64,000 nt of DNA from Closterium sp. Naga37s-1. Its lineage: Eukaryota; Streptophyta; Zygnematophyceae; Desmidiales; Closteriaceae. The notes under the pieces were generated by a model. That model was given only the letters and a program-made list of their open reading frames with translations. It was not told the origin of the DNA and ran no database searches. Location of the stretch: the NCBI GenBank assembly GCA_947471745.1, contig CANJKZ010000396.1:875501-939500 (forward strand), read 5' to 3'. Below are positions 44,701 to 54,070 of this stretch, in pieces. A program made the position numbers and the translations under genes. The stretch's first letter is position 1, and each line of letters opens with the position of its first letter.

Positions 44701-46476
44701 GCCGGCTCTGGCAGCATGATGACAGCATGCTGCCTTGCCTTGCTGTCATCATGCCGCCAGGGGCCAGGGCCAAGGGCCAAGGGCCGCCCTGGCTTCCCCT
44801 GACCTCCTCCACTCCCCATTTCCCCCTTCCCCTTTTTAATCCCTTCCCCACTACAGACTCTTCCCGCTTCTCTCTCACTCCCGCCGGCCCTGATGACAGC
44901 ATAGTGACGTGGCTAAGGGCCGCCCTGGCTTCTCCTGCTGAGCTGGCAGCGGCTGGCTGGCGCCACGTGGACGCCTCTGATTGGCTGAGCGGCGGCCGCA
45001 GCTGGCGGTTGGAGCAGAGAGCAGCGGCAGCAATGGGGAGAATTGCTGGGGGAGGTGTGACCGGGGAGGGAACTGAGAGAGAGGTGAGTAGAGGGGGATG
45101 GGGCCAAAGCTTGGGGTTTTGAGGTTCTTTATGGTCATTATGTGTTTTATGGGATTTAAGGGCTTGGGCATATACTTCTGACAAGACATGGTACCACCGC
45201 CTTGTCTCTGCGGCCCGCTCACAGCTGCAAGGGAACCACAATAGAGGATGGTCCTGCCCTTTTGAGTCGACTCAAAAGTCACCTGCTGAAACTCACTTTT
45301 TGTATCTCACTTTTCCCCTTCTCTTCCCTTCGTCCTTCCCCTCTTTCCAGGAATCCCGCGGCGTCATCTCTGCTGCTCAATCCGAGTTGCAAGGGTACTG
45401 AACAGCAAGTGAGGATGTTGCCTGCCAAAGCCGAGGTGACTTTTGAGTCGACTCAAAAGTTGCTCAATCCGAGTTGCAAGGGTACTGAACAGCAAGTGAG
45501 GATGTTGCCTGCCCAAGCCGAGGTGACTTTTGAGTCGACTCAAAAGTTGCTCAATCCGAGTTGCAAGGGTACTGAACAGCAAGTGAGGATGTTGCCTGCC
45601 AAAGCTGAGGTGACTTTTGAGTCGACTCAAAAGTTGCTCAATCCGAGTTGCAAGGGTATCGATCAGCAAGTGAGGATGTTGCCTGCCCAAGCCGAGGTGA
45701 CTTTTGAGTCGACTCAAAAGTTGCTCAATCCGAGTTGCAAGGGTATCGATCAGCAAGTGAGGATGTTGCCTGCCCAAGCCGAGGTGACTTTTGAGTCGAC
45801 TCAAAAGTTGCTCAATCCGAGTTGCAAGGGTATCGATCAGCAAGTGAGGATGTTGCCTGCCCAAGCCGAGGTGACTTTTGAGTCGACTCAAAAGTTGCTC
45901 AATCCGAGTTGCAAGGGTATCGATCAGCAAGTGAGGATGTTGCCTGCCCAAGCCTGACACTCACTCTTCCCCTCCTCTACCCTTCCTCTCTCCCCCAATC
46001 CCCACGCCCCAGGAATATCACCGCCTTATCTCTGCCGCTCAATCACAGCTGCAAGGGTACCGAACAACAATAGACGAGGACATTACCCTGTTGTTCAGTG
46101 CATCTCTCCCCTTCCTCCCTCCCCCCAACCCTCCCCCAATCCCCACGCCCCAGGTATATCACCGCCTTATCTCTGCTGCCCAATCACAGCTGCAAGGGTA
46201 CAGAGCAACCATAGACGAGGACATTACCCTGCTGTAACTCTACTTCTCTCACTCTTCTCTCACTCTCCCCCCTTCCCCTCCCCTTCCCAGGTATACCTCC
46301 ACCTCATCTCCGCCGCTCGATCCCAGCTGCAAGGGTACCGAGCAACCATAGACGAGGACATTACCCTACTGTTCAACGCCCCGCATAGCAAGGCACCTGA
46401 GAGATGGGCGGTCGCAGCAGTATTAAGTGAGAAGCTGGCGCTTGCTGGTGCTATTCAGGCGATGCAATCCCTTTGA
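38180..46476 (+). CDS. SET-domain protein, Rubisco LSMT-like lysine methyltransferase, 8 exons
   Basis: Exons: 38180-38767, 39150-39335, 40568-40638, 40908-41088, 42169-42627, 43044-43113, 44857-45083, 46291-46476. The total is 1968 nt, 655 residues, with all phases matching. The N terminus is Ser/Arg-rich, like a plastid transit peptide. The split SET domain includes SFWEDYIAMLP, WAASVLLSRAF, the NHS motif in LVPWADCLNHSS and VFDSYGPWLSPRQLYLDHGF. An acidic insert follows at about 42470-42570. The C terminus (SAARSQLQGYRATIDEDITL, APERWAVAAVLSEKLALAGA) fits the LSMT substrate-binding domain. This family methylates lysines of Rubisco large subunit or plastid aldolase; the actual substrate is inference. 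A poly-Gln run lies in exon 4. Confidence 0.85.
39751..40250. repeat. 48-bp tandem repeat carrying a half-decayed palindrome, about 10 copies
   Basis: Units of exactly 48 bp contain TTTGAGCTGACTTAAAA, a degenerate form of the 18-bp palindrome, and GATGACCCATTGGGGGGCCC. They differ at single sites (CCGTTT or CCTTTT). The array lies in intron 2 of the SET gene. Confidence 0.93.
40374..40511. repeat. cluster of three palindromes in SET gene intron 2
   Basis: Copies at about 40374-40388 and 40496-40511 have shortened arms (CTTGAGTCGACTCAAAG) and 40420-40437 is perfect. They are separated by local direct repeats of CTCTGCGTGACTGCGTC and CAATCACACTC, so the palindrome has been copied with its neighbourhood. 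Confidence 0.88.
40824..40841. repeat. palindrome copy inside a duplicated exon edge
   Basis: CTTTGAGTCGACTCAAAA lies right after an acceptor-side copy of SET exon 4 (GGGATGATGCTGCAGCG). It is followed by AGTCACCT, an extended arm also seen at 45260. Confidence 0.85.
42169..42627 (+). CDS. SET gene exon 5: catalytic SET core
   Basis: This 153-codon exon has GLTLCLVPWADCLNHSS, with the NHS cofactor-binding motif, and SYGPW with the catalytic Tyr position. Acceptor-side copies (CATTCCCAGGGGATGACAT and following codons) lie upstream at 41681-41765, 41838-41930 and 41991-42085. A donor-side copy lies downstream at 42690-42737. Confidence 0.88.
43114..43720. repeat. 130-bp tandem repeats of the SET exon 6 donor junction
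   Basis: Four near-identical 130-bp units (starting about 43114, 43244, 43374, 43504), plus partial ones to about 43905, contain the end of exon 6 (HINSTLNASLLEAAGLPI) with its GTGAGT donor. The acceptor is replaced by CACACGCATGCAC. They could therefore not be spliced in as whole exons by a normal AG. Confidence 0.9.
45260..45277. repeat. dispersed 18-bp palindrome
   Basis: Perfect TTTTGAGTCGACTCAAAA followed by GTCACCT. It lies just after an acceptor-side copy of SET exon 8 that ends within AACCACAATAGAGGATG. Confidence 0.9.
45370..45957. repeat. 87-bp array: exon 8 fragment plus palindrome, seven units
   Basis: Each 87-bp unit joins a fragment related to SET exon 8 (GCTCAATCCGAGTTGCAAGG and following bases) to GAGGTGAC and the perfect palindrome. 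Palindromes fall at 45441, 45528, 45615, 45702, 45789 and 45876. Being 29 codons, the unit keeps frames open on both strands (for example AEVTFESTQK). I regard these frames as non-coding. Confidence 0.92.
46010..46210 (+). repeat. acceptor-side copies of SET exon 8
   Basis: Two copies (about 46014-46100 and 46155-46240) start with CCCCAGGAATATC or CCCCAGGTATATC. They repeat the YHRLISAAQSQLQGYR codons and stop after the DEDITLL codons. They precede the intact last exon at 46291. Confidence 0.85.
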
Positions 46477-47460
46477 GTTGACTCATGAGGTGTGGGAATA
46501 GAGGAGGGCATTACTCTGCTGTTCATGGCCCGGCAGAGTAAAGAGCCCGAGGGATGGAGGAGGATGTTCCACGGCTGTAACTCTCTTCTTCGCCTCCCTC
46601 CTCCTGCAACAACAATAGAGGAGGACATTACTTCGCTGTTCATGGAAAGGCAGGGTAAAGAGCCTGAGAGACGGACGGTCGCAGCGGTGTTGAGTGAGAA
46701 TAGGGCAATGCAATGCGATGGCTGGTGCTATCCAGGCAATGCAATGCGATTGACTGACTTATAAGGTGTGGGAATGGACGGGGACGTTGCCGTGCGGTTC
46801 AATCAAGGCACAGCAGAGTAAATTGCCCGAGAGATGGGCCGTGGCGGTGGGGCTGAGAGAGAACCTGGCTCTGGCTGGTGCTGTCCAGGCAATGGACATC
46901 TTGCATCGTCTCGAGAGCTTCGACGATGGGGGGCGCCGAGGGGACATTGACTTACTGCTCTGTGCACCCCAGCGATCTCACAGCAAGGCACTCGAGAGAT
47001 GGGTGCTGGCAGCAGTGTTGAGTGTGAAGCTGGCTTTACCGTATCAGGTCAGGTGCTGCGGTATTCAGATGATGCCTTCTGAGTCGACTCTGCTGGGTAT
47101 AGGATTTGGGCATAGAATGAATAGGAGGATGCGGCTCTGCTGTTCAATGCACCCCATAGATTTCAGAACACAAACCGGGGGATAGGTGCGCATGCGTATA
47201 ATTGCGGTCCAACAGTGAGCTTGGGCTGCCCATTTCCCAAGCATTATTCTGTTTTCAAGTCAGCTCTTCTCCCGCATGAGTGAGTGAACAGCATGTGAGA
47301 CTGTATCACATATGTAGGTGTTGATAGTACGCTAATTGAAGTAATAGCATTTAAGTTTACAGGTGCAGGTACCTAAACTAAATATTTTGTAAACAATACT
47401 GAAATAATAGCAAATAAAATAGGGGAAGGCAAATTTAGGCACGTCAACTAAATATTTTGT
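46477..47460. other. 3' flank of the SET gene with last-exon remnants
   Basis: Decayed copies of the last exon follow its stop, at about 46495-46580, 46610-46700, 46775-46915 and 46950-47045. They are recognised by KxPERW and AVLSxxLAL codons. The last 250 bp before the next gene is AT-richer and shows nothing recognisable. Confidence 0.65.
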
Positions 47461-47463
47461 AAA

Positions 47464-49125
47464 TCAATACTGCACCATGTTTTGAATGTCTCCCTTTTTC
47501 TGGCCCCAATCAAACCCGCTACGGCAATCACACCTGTTGTCGCGTACCCGCCTTGTTCTCTCCCTCTCCACGCGCCACGCGACGAGCTCCACCTCGGGAT
47601 CGCCGAGCACCCAGCTCCAGTACAGCAGCGCGTGAAACACGTCCTTGCGCGCCAGCACCTTGGGCTTGCCGTTGCGCCCAAGCTCCTGCGCGCTCCCCGT
47701 GCGCGTGTTGCCCGTCGCGTTCAGCACCCCGCGCTCATCCACCCGCGTCACCAGCCAATCCACGCCGCGCCTCCCGACCTCCAGCAGACGCGACCTAATC
47801 TCCGCTGACTCGGACACGTCTTGAATATGCGGTGCGACGTAGAGATAGTACCGAGCCGCGTAGACCAATCCTATGCCTTGGTAGCTACAGTCGTAACCTC
47901 GCCTCTCATAATTAAATCCCGCTGGATCCTGCATCGCGAGGCCGCTTCGGATGTATTTGATTGATCGCTCGATGAGGGATTGATTCCCCGTTAGTAGCCC
48001 AGCCATGCCGAGAGCTGTGCCTGTTAGGTACCGCCTGTGCGTGTGCACCGCGTCGTTTTTCCACCCGATGCGCTCGATATCAGGTCGGACAAACCACGCC
48101 GCCATCGCCGCGACATCCGAAGCGGCGTTGCGAATCCACCGCTTGTACATCGGCTGGTTACCAAGTCGCGAGTGTCGCAGCAGCAGGGCGGCTCGGGCAG
48201 CCGACTCCAAGAAAAAGCCCGCGCTGTGGTACACATCCGGGCAGCTGAAAGATCCGTTGGCGTCCATCTGTTCGAAACCCCAGTCGAAGATTTTCATCCC
48301 GAGGCGAATCGCGTCCGAATTATTGAACGCCAAACCCGCTTGGATGAACAAAAAACCGTAATACTGTTCCTCGATATACCACTTGCCGGCGCCCGTTACG
48401 TCGTAATTCTGATTATGCCGCGAATACGCTCCGTTCTCGTTACAGTGTCCCATGAGATCCTTGTAACTCTTCACGTCCCGATGGCTATCCAGCGCAGTGC
48501 ACACCGCAAACGCCGCGTCAAGGTCGACGTCGTGAGGACACGCCGCTCTCGCCGTTCCGACGCGCCGGTTCGAAGCAAGCTGCTGATCATTTTGCGGCTG
48601 TTCCGATTCAATCAACGTATCTTCATCGTTCTGATCCTCCTCATACCGGCCCCGTGCTGCCGCCGTGCTGGTTGCCAAGAACGAGAGCCAACTCCCTCCT
48701 GCGGCGGACCCCTCAACCAATCGTCTCCCCGCGAATCGCGCCGCAACACGCGCCTCCTCGGAGGATCGAAGAGACTCCCGAGGGTTGTCCGTGATTGCAG
48801 CCGCAGCTGCAAGCATGATTCCGTAAGAACGCGATGATAGCGATATTGAGTCATGTGCGGGCCGGACCGACGAGTCGGCGTGCTCGAGCCGCGGAATGCC
48901 GCCACGTGGCGAGTAGGAATTCGGAGTTCCAGCGTGTAAGACGACGAGGAGAAAAACTGCAGCAGCCAGCCTTGGATTGCTACAGGATTTGAGACGCCTT
49001 GAAAGCTGGCCATGATGATCAACATATTGTCGGGGGCGGATCTCCGCCGGTCGCGGTTCAGACCCAAAGTGAGTCATGTCGCCGCGACTTGACCTTGGAA
49101 CGGTACCGGAATGAAATCGGTGCAA
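47464..49125 (-). CDS. single-exon protein of unknown function, paralogue 1
   Basis: 553 codons without introns. A hydrophobic segment (LAAAVFLLVVLHAG, about residues 53-66) after a basic stretch looks like a signal anchor, so a type II membrane or secreted protein is likely. The rest is a conserved soluble domain with CNENGAYSRHNQNYDVTG, WYIEEQYYGFLFIQAGLAFN, CPDVYHSAGFFLESAARAAL, AAWFVRPDIER and NYERRGYDCSYQGIGLVYAA. The alternation of helices resembles alpha/alpha-toroid carbohydrate-active enzymes, but I cannot name a family. ATG at 49077 (MTHFGS) is an alternative start. Confidence 0.75.
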   Translation of the reverse strand: MHRFHSGTVPRSSRGDMTHFGSEPRPAEIRPRQYVDHHGQLSRRLKSCSNPRLAAAVFLLVVLHAGTPNSYSPRGGIPRLEHADSSVRPAHDSISLSSRSYGIMLAAAAAITDNPRESLRSSEEARVAARFAGRRLVEGSAAGGSWLSFLATSTAAARGRYEEDQNDEDTLIESEQPQNDQQLASNRRVGTARAACPHDVDLDAAFAVCTALDSHRDVKSYKDLMGHCNENGAYSRHNQNYDVTGAGKWYIEEQYYGFLFIQAGLAFNNSDAIRLGMKIFDWGFEQMDANGSFSCPDVYHSAGFFLESAARAALLLRHSRLGNQPMYKRWIRNAASDVAAMAAWFVRPDIERIGWKNDAVHTHRRYLTGTALGMAGLLTGNQSLIERSIKYIRSGLAMQDPAGFNYERRGYDCSYQGIGLVYAARYYLYVAPHIQDVSESAEIRSRLLEVGRRGVDWLVTRVDERGVLNATGNTRTGSAQELGRNGKPKVLARKDVFHALLYWSWVLGDPEVELVAWRVERERTRRVRDNRCDCRSGFDWGQKKGDIQNMVQY

Positions 49126-50716
49126 TTGTAATGCTCCGGAGCTACGATCTCAATGCCTCCAGAGCGCAAGCAGGGGCATGAGAAGTGTCGGGGTGATGAC
49201 GAATGAAATGGCAAAAGGCAAATAAATAGCACTACGTATGTCTGTGAGTCAGTGGTGTGTGGAACTTGTGTGCAGCCACACTTCTGTTTGACGGGCTGTT
49301 TCAGCACAAACCTTCTGAGCGCGAATCCCCATGTGCAACCGGAAACACACCAAGTCAGGGCTACAACTATTTTTATGCCATTCCAACGTCTAAATCAATG
49401 ACATAATCAGTTGCTAGGGGCTATGCATGATGCTGTGAACTGTCGTGTCGATGTCGGAAAAATACCGTTATCTGTGTGTCATGTGAGCATCGTTCACTGT
49501 CCCTCGCTTCTGTTTGCTGCCGTTTCTTCGAGCCGAACCAAGCAGAACCACGCAAAAGAAAAAACTCGTCTTTGCTCATTGTGGTTTGTGCGATGTGATG
49601 CGAACGGACTTGACGGAGGGCTGTTCGTTCACACTCCCTCGGTATGGATCGCTGTGTACCTGATGCTCGCATGTCATCGCGAATCGTCGCAAGCTTGTCA
49701 GAAATTGTACCGACAGCCACGGTGTTTGGCAATCAGCGAGTCAGGAGGCGGTGGAGGTCAGACGAAGTCTATTTGAACCTTGTCAGGTGGAATTCACATG
49801 AATCCCAGGTGTTTTGTTGTGTTTCACGCAAGCAACGGGCGCGTCGAGCGAGGGAGTAACGAAGGGAGAGCGGAGCCTCGGGAGCGGCAGGAACGGCGGG
49901 AGCGGCGGGAGCGACAAGGAGGAGGGAAAAATACATGTTCACTTACAAAGGCCTCGATTACACGTACAGTCACCAAAATAGGTGAAGGTTTTGGCCTTCA
50001 CAATTCTCCTGAATCTCCACCAGTTACTAAAGACCAAACTACCCTCGATTGGATTATAGCATTATTACAAATCAGACGTCCCTGGCTGATCGCCATAAGG
50101 TAGAGAGGTGGATATATGTCTGTCAATACATCGAAATCAAATATAAATGTTTTAACTGACCATACATGAAATTTTGAATTATATTGGTGTATCAAAAGCG
50201 TGTTAACAGGGATACACGCGTATTCACCCAATAACGAGACACTGAACACTTCACGCATCGATCCGCCACGGGAACGTGTGTGACGTGTACTGGGTTCTGT
50301 TCCCTCACAGAGAGGTACACCAGAGGTTCGCATCTTCGTCTCAAATTGAGACAAATGATCGTGAGCCGTCGCAACGGGTTACGTACAGTGTATCGTACGG
50401 TGCACCACAACACCCAACCTCCAGCGTAGGTTGATGGGGATGATGAACTGTGCTGAGGGAGTCCGGCAACTAGCGAGTCACGACGATTGCCGCAGGTCAG
50501 TCAGAGGAAGTCTATCTGTTGAACTTTGCCAGGTCAGGATCCAGATGTTTTTTGCGTTCACACGACACCGCACTGCACTCTCTATACAGTAACAGCTGCT
50601 TGGGTGTTTGTGGTAACGGACGGCACTATGGTCCAAACCACCAGCCTCCTATTGCTGTTGTGGCCCAGGAAGGGACCTTTGGCTTGGACCGAAGCCTTGC
50701 ATCACCCTGAAATAGT
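49126..50716. other. intergenic region between the divergent paralogues, left part
   Basis: No gene recognised. A phrase containing AGCGAGTCA, GGTCAG and GAAGTCTAT occurs near 49735-49830 and again, diverged, near 50470-50560, indicating a local duplication. The promoters of the two head-to-head genes must lie between 49.1 and 51.6 kb. Confidence 0.4.
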
Positions 50717-50719
50717 GTA

Positions 50720-51045
50720 CACCTAACCACCGCTATTTTCAAGGGGGAAACCCAGCCCACTAATCTCGCGTGTCAAAGTTACCCTGCACGTTTTCGACTA
50801 TTTCAGCTCGACACTTATTTGACTGGGGCTATGAATTACACCTAATGCTCGAAGTTTAAACTCATTATGCGAATCTGAATCCATAGCGCAATTCTACAGT
50901 ACTCTCTTCGGGGATCTGGAACAGACTCTCGCTAAAATTTAATGATGCCCCACACAACCCTCGGTCAAAGATTTAGAAAGGGTGCATACCCCACTTGTGC
51001 AAGTGGGGTTGAAATAGACCGAAAGAAAATAGCGGTGGTTAGGTG
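50720..51045. mobile_element. TA-flanked MITE, copy 1
   Basis: The ends read CACCTAACCACCGCTATTTT and its inverse, with TA on both outer sides (50718-50719 and 51046-51047), as in Tc1/mariner (Stowaway-type) elements. 326 bp, non-coding. Its right ~100 bp is shared, inverted, with the left of copy 2. Confidence 0.85.
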
Positions 51046-51114
51046 TACCCGCTTTGGCGGTACTGTGTAATGTACACTCTTCGTCCCTAGCTCCGCTTCC
51101 CTCTCAGCCTCCTA

Positions 51115-51471
51115 CACCTAACCACCGCTATTTTCTTTCCGTCTATTTTCAACCCCACTTGCGCAAGTGGGTATGCACCCTTTCTTGAATATTTGACCGA
51201 GGGTTGTGTGGGCGTCAGAAATTTCACACTGATTTCACAGTGTGCTGGTTCCAGACCCCCAAAAAGAGTAGAAGTGGCACAAGGGAATTCGCGACAGCAA
51301 AAGTGCCCATTCTCAGATTTGCTTTCATGCGTTTCTTAACATTAAAAATCGGGGTGCTTCGTAGCCCAAGTTCCCCAAGTGCCCAACTGAAATAGTCGAA
51401 TGTGTGCAGGGTATCTTCGAAACGCGGGAACAGTGCAATGGTTCGGAGTTGAAAATAGCGGTGGTTAGGTG
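51115..51471. mobile_element. TA-flanked MITE, copy 2
   Basis: Same terminal inverted repeats and TA duplications (51113-51114, 51472-51473), 357 bp. It contains ACCCCACTTGCGCAAGTGGG, a short palindrome also present in copy 1 with one change. It lies about 150-190 bp before the start of paralogue 2, so it could contribute promoter sequence. Confidence 0.85.
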
Positions 51472-51659
51472 TATTGCTGTTGTGTGTGATGTGAATCCTC
51501 CGTAGCTTCACTTCGACTGGCCGGACTTCACCCACAGCTAGCCAGTTCTCTGAACCATCACGCCGTCCACAGAGAGACTCGACACACTGACAGCTCCATA
51601 CTATCCTTTCTCTGCATTTTTTGTTTCTTCCTTCTGATGTGAAATATTTGCTTGCCATC

Positions 51660-53342
51660 ATGTCTCTAAATGGCGGACCACAACCATCATCTCGCGCCGC
51701 CTACCTCGCTCTCCTAGGATCAAGCGCGAGACCAGCGTCGCCGATCCTTAGCGCGCCGCCACGTTATGCTCGTTCTGAGCACGAAACATCCGCGCCCGCC
51801 CATCCCCGTGTTCCCAGTCAACGAATAAGGCCTCTCAAATCCCCAAATGGACTGAAATCTCCGACCAATCTCAAGTCTCCGACTCGTTACAATGAGAAAC
51901 TATTGTTCTACACTCCGAAGAAGGCCTCCAAAACACTCAGCTTCTTTTCTGTCCAGCCTCGCCGAATCCCCATCCTGATATTTTTATGCGCGAATTTCTT
52001 CGGAGCGATCGGCTTCATTGCGCACGGTATCTGGGACTCCGTTGGTTCGCCGTCCACTCGCGCAGCTGTCACTTCGATTCTCGTCAGAAGACGCCTGGCT
52101 GGAGTTCCTGTCGCCGCGTCGCGCGACACTATGTTTCGCTCGACAACTGGCGGGCAAACTTGGGTTGGGTTGCTCGCCACTCAGCCGCTCGCAGCAAAGT
52201 TTCTCAGTCGGGATTTTTTTACTCAGCTTGACGAGCGAATCTACGGCGAATGGCCGGCGAACACCGATTGCCCTGGCGATTTTTACCTGGATAAAGCTTT
52301 TGCGATCTGCACGGCTCTAGATAAGCACCGATCGGTGCGCAGTATCACGGATTTAGATGGCCACGCGAACGAAAACGGCGCGTATTCGCGACACAATCAG
52401 AAATACGACGCAACTGGTTCGGGGAAGTGGTATATCGAGGAACAGTATTACGGGTTTCTATTTATTCAAGCAGGTTTGGCGTTCAATAATTCCGAAGCTG
52501 CTCGAATCGGAATGAAAATCTACGACTGGGGTTTCGACCAGCAGCGAGAAGATGGGTCTTTCGACTGCCCGGACGTGTACCACAGCGCGGGTTTTTTCAT
52601 GGAGTCCGCCGCGCGGGCAGCTCTGCTGCTAAAATCCTCGCATTGGGCGGCGCATCCTGTCTTCCAGCGGTGGCTGCGGAAAGCGGAGAAGCGCGTCGCA
52701 TCCATGGCGGCGTGGTTTGTCCGACCTAATGTTGAGCAGAACGGATGGAGAAACGACGCGGTTCACGCGCACAGGCGGTACTTAACAGGCACAGCGCTCG
52801 GCATGGCTGGGCTACTAACGGACAACCAAACCCTAATTATGAAATCGATCGAATACATCCAAAGCGGACTAGAGATGCAGGATCCATCGGGTTTCAACTA
52901 CGAGAGGGGAGGCTACGACTGCAGCTATCAAGGCATAGGTTTGGTCTATGCGGCTCGGTACTATCTCTACGTCGCGCCGCAGATGAAAAACGGGACCAAA
53001 TCAGAGGAGATTAGATCGCGTCTGCTGGAGGCCGGGCGGCGCGGAACAGACTGGCTGGTGACGCGGGTGGATGAGCGGGGGGTGCTGAACGCGACGGGCA
53101 ACACGCGCACGGGGAGCGCGCAGGAGCTTGGGCGCAACGGCAAGCCCAAGGCGTTGGCGCGCAAGGACGTGTTTCACGCGCTGCTGTACTGGAGCTGGGT
53201 GCTCGGCGATCCCGAGGTGGAGCTGGTTGCGTGGCGCGTGGAGTGGGATAGAACCAGGCGGGTGCGCGACAGGCGGTGTGACTGCCATGGGAGGTTGGGT
53301 TCGGGTCTAAAGAATGTGGAGATTCGGAAAATGGTACAGTAA
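51660..53342 (+). CDS. single-exon protein of unknown function, paralogue 2
   Basis: The likely start is MSLNGGPQPSS at 51660; an in-frame ATG at 51621 is less likely. A Ser/Pro/Lys-rich cytosolic tail with three KSP-type repeats (LKSPNG, LKSPTN, LKSPTR) precedes a hydrophobic anchor (IPILIFLCANFFGAIGFIA, about residues 103-121). The lumenal or external domain is closely similar to paralogue 1 (HANENGAYSRHNQKYDATG, WYIEEQYYGFLFIQAGLAFN, DCPDVYHSAGFFMESAARAA, GVLNATGNTRTGSAQELGRN). The last 130 residues are almost identical between the two. The N-terminal tails are unrelated. Confidence 0.78.
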   Translation: MSLNGGPQPSSRAAYLALLGSSARPASPILSAPPRYARSEHETSAPAHPRVPSQRIRPLKSPNGLKSPTNLKSPTRYNEKLLFYTPKKASKTLSFFSVQPRRIPILIFLCANFFGAIGFIAHGIWDSVGSPSTRAAVTSILVRRRLAGVPVAASRDTMFRSTTGGQTWVGLLATQPLAAKFLSRDFFTQLDERIYGEWPANTDCPGDFYLDKAFAICTALDKHRSVRSITDLDGHANENGAYSRHNQKYDATGSGKWYIEEQYYGFLFIQAGLAFNNSEAARIGMKIYDWGFDQQREDGSFDCPDVYHSAGFFMESAARAALLLKSSHWAAHPVFQRWLRKAEKRVASMAAWFVRPNVEQNGWRNDAVHAHRRYLTGTALGMAGLLTDNQTLIMKSIEYIQSGLEMQDPSGFNYERGGYDCSYQGIGLVYAARYYLYVAPQMKNGTKSEEIRSRLLEAGRRGTDWLVTRVDERGVLNATGNTRTGSAQELGRNGKPKALARKDVFHALLYWSWVLGDPEVELVAWRVEWDRTRRVRDRRCDCHGRLGSGLKNVEIRKMVQ

Positions 53343-53399
53343 CTGTTGTTTTAGGTGGTGGGTTTTGAGGTGTACTATGTAGCGTACATTGCCCACGAA

Positions 53400-54070
53400 C
53401 TGGGCTGGAGAGGCCTGCAAGGGTGTGTTTCACGCCCGTTGTATTGGAGCTGGGTGGGGGCTCGGTGGGTGCTCGGCAATCCCAATGTAAAGGTCGCCCG
53501 CAGCCCACCGTACAGGAGATGCGATTCTAACGTGGGATGGTGTAGAAGAATGTTCTTTATGGTTTAGGGTGAAGGGGGTTGGCAGGCACTGGAAAGGTTG
53601 GAGCAGGGGTAACACAGGGAAACAGTTGTAGCAGCTGTGGGAGCTGTAGATGTGATAGCCGCTGCAGTATTCTGGAAGCTGTGGCGGTCACGCTGTGAGA
53701 GTAGCGCAATTGCAGCGGCTGTAGTGGCGGTGGTATGGTAGGAATCGCACAATAAGCGGTGCTGCAGTTGTAGCAGCCTAGCCTGCTGTTGTGGGGGCAG
53801 TCAATGTGACAGCTGTGGGAGCAACAGCAGTAGTTGAGACGGGCAAGAACGGCTGTGGGGGCTACAGACTGCTGTTCTTTGCTTCTGTTCTGGGCACCAG
53901 AGCAGGGGGTTAAGGGACTTGCCTGCACTGTTTTGTTACATTCTAGGGTGGTGCTGTACCAGTGGACGCAATAAATGATAAAACCCGTGCACCATATGTT
54001 TACCATAGTTTCATTCCTATCATAGTGGACCTGCTGGGACAATCCTTTAGGGTATTGTAACTAATCAACG
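53400..54070. other. 3' flank with a decayed gene-end duplicate and CTG/CAG-rich text
   Basis: Near 53425-53490 a diverged copy of the paralogue's VFHALLYWSWVLGDPEV codons follows the true stop (53340-53342). Beyond it, 53580-53860 is low-complexity GCTGTGG/AGCTGTAG sequence. No gene recognised. Confidence 0.6.

Noticed and set aside
39751..45957. CRISPR-like regular repeats (48 bp and 87 bp)
   Set aside because: Units are contiguous tandem copies without unique spacers, in a eukaryotic intron.
45202..45960. Open frames of 198 and 251 codons on both strands across the 87-bp array
   Set aside because: Unit length of 29 codons keeps frames open; the true SET exon chain skips this region with consistent phases.
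48037..48837. 266-codon plus-strand frame opposite paralogue 1
   Set aside because: Antisense shadow in a GC-rich gene; the minus-strand frame has the conserved domain.
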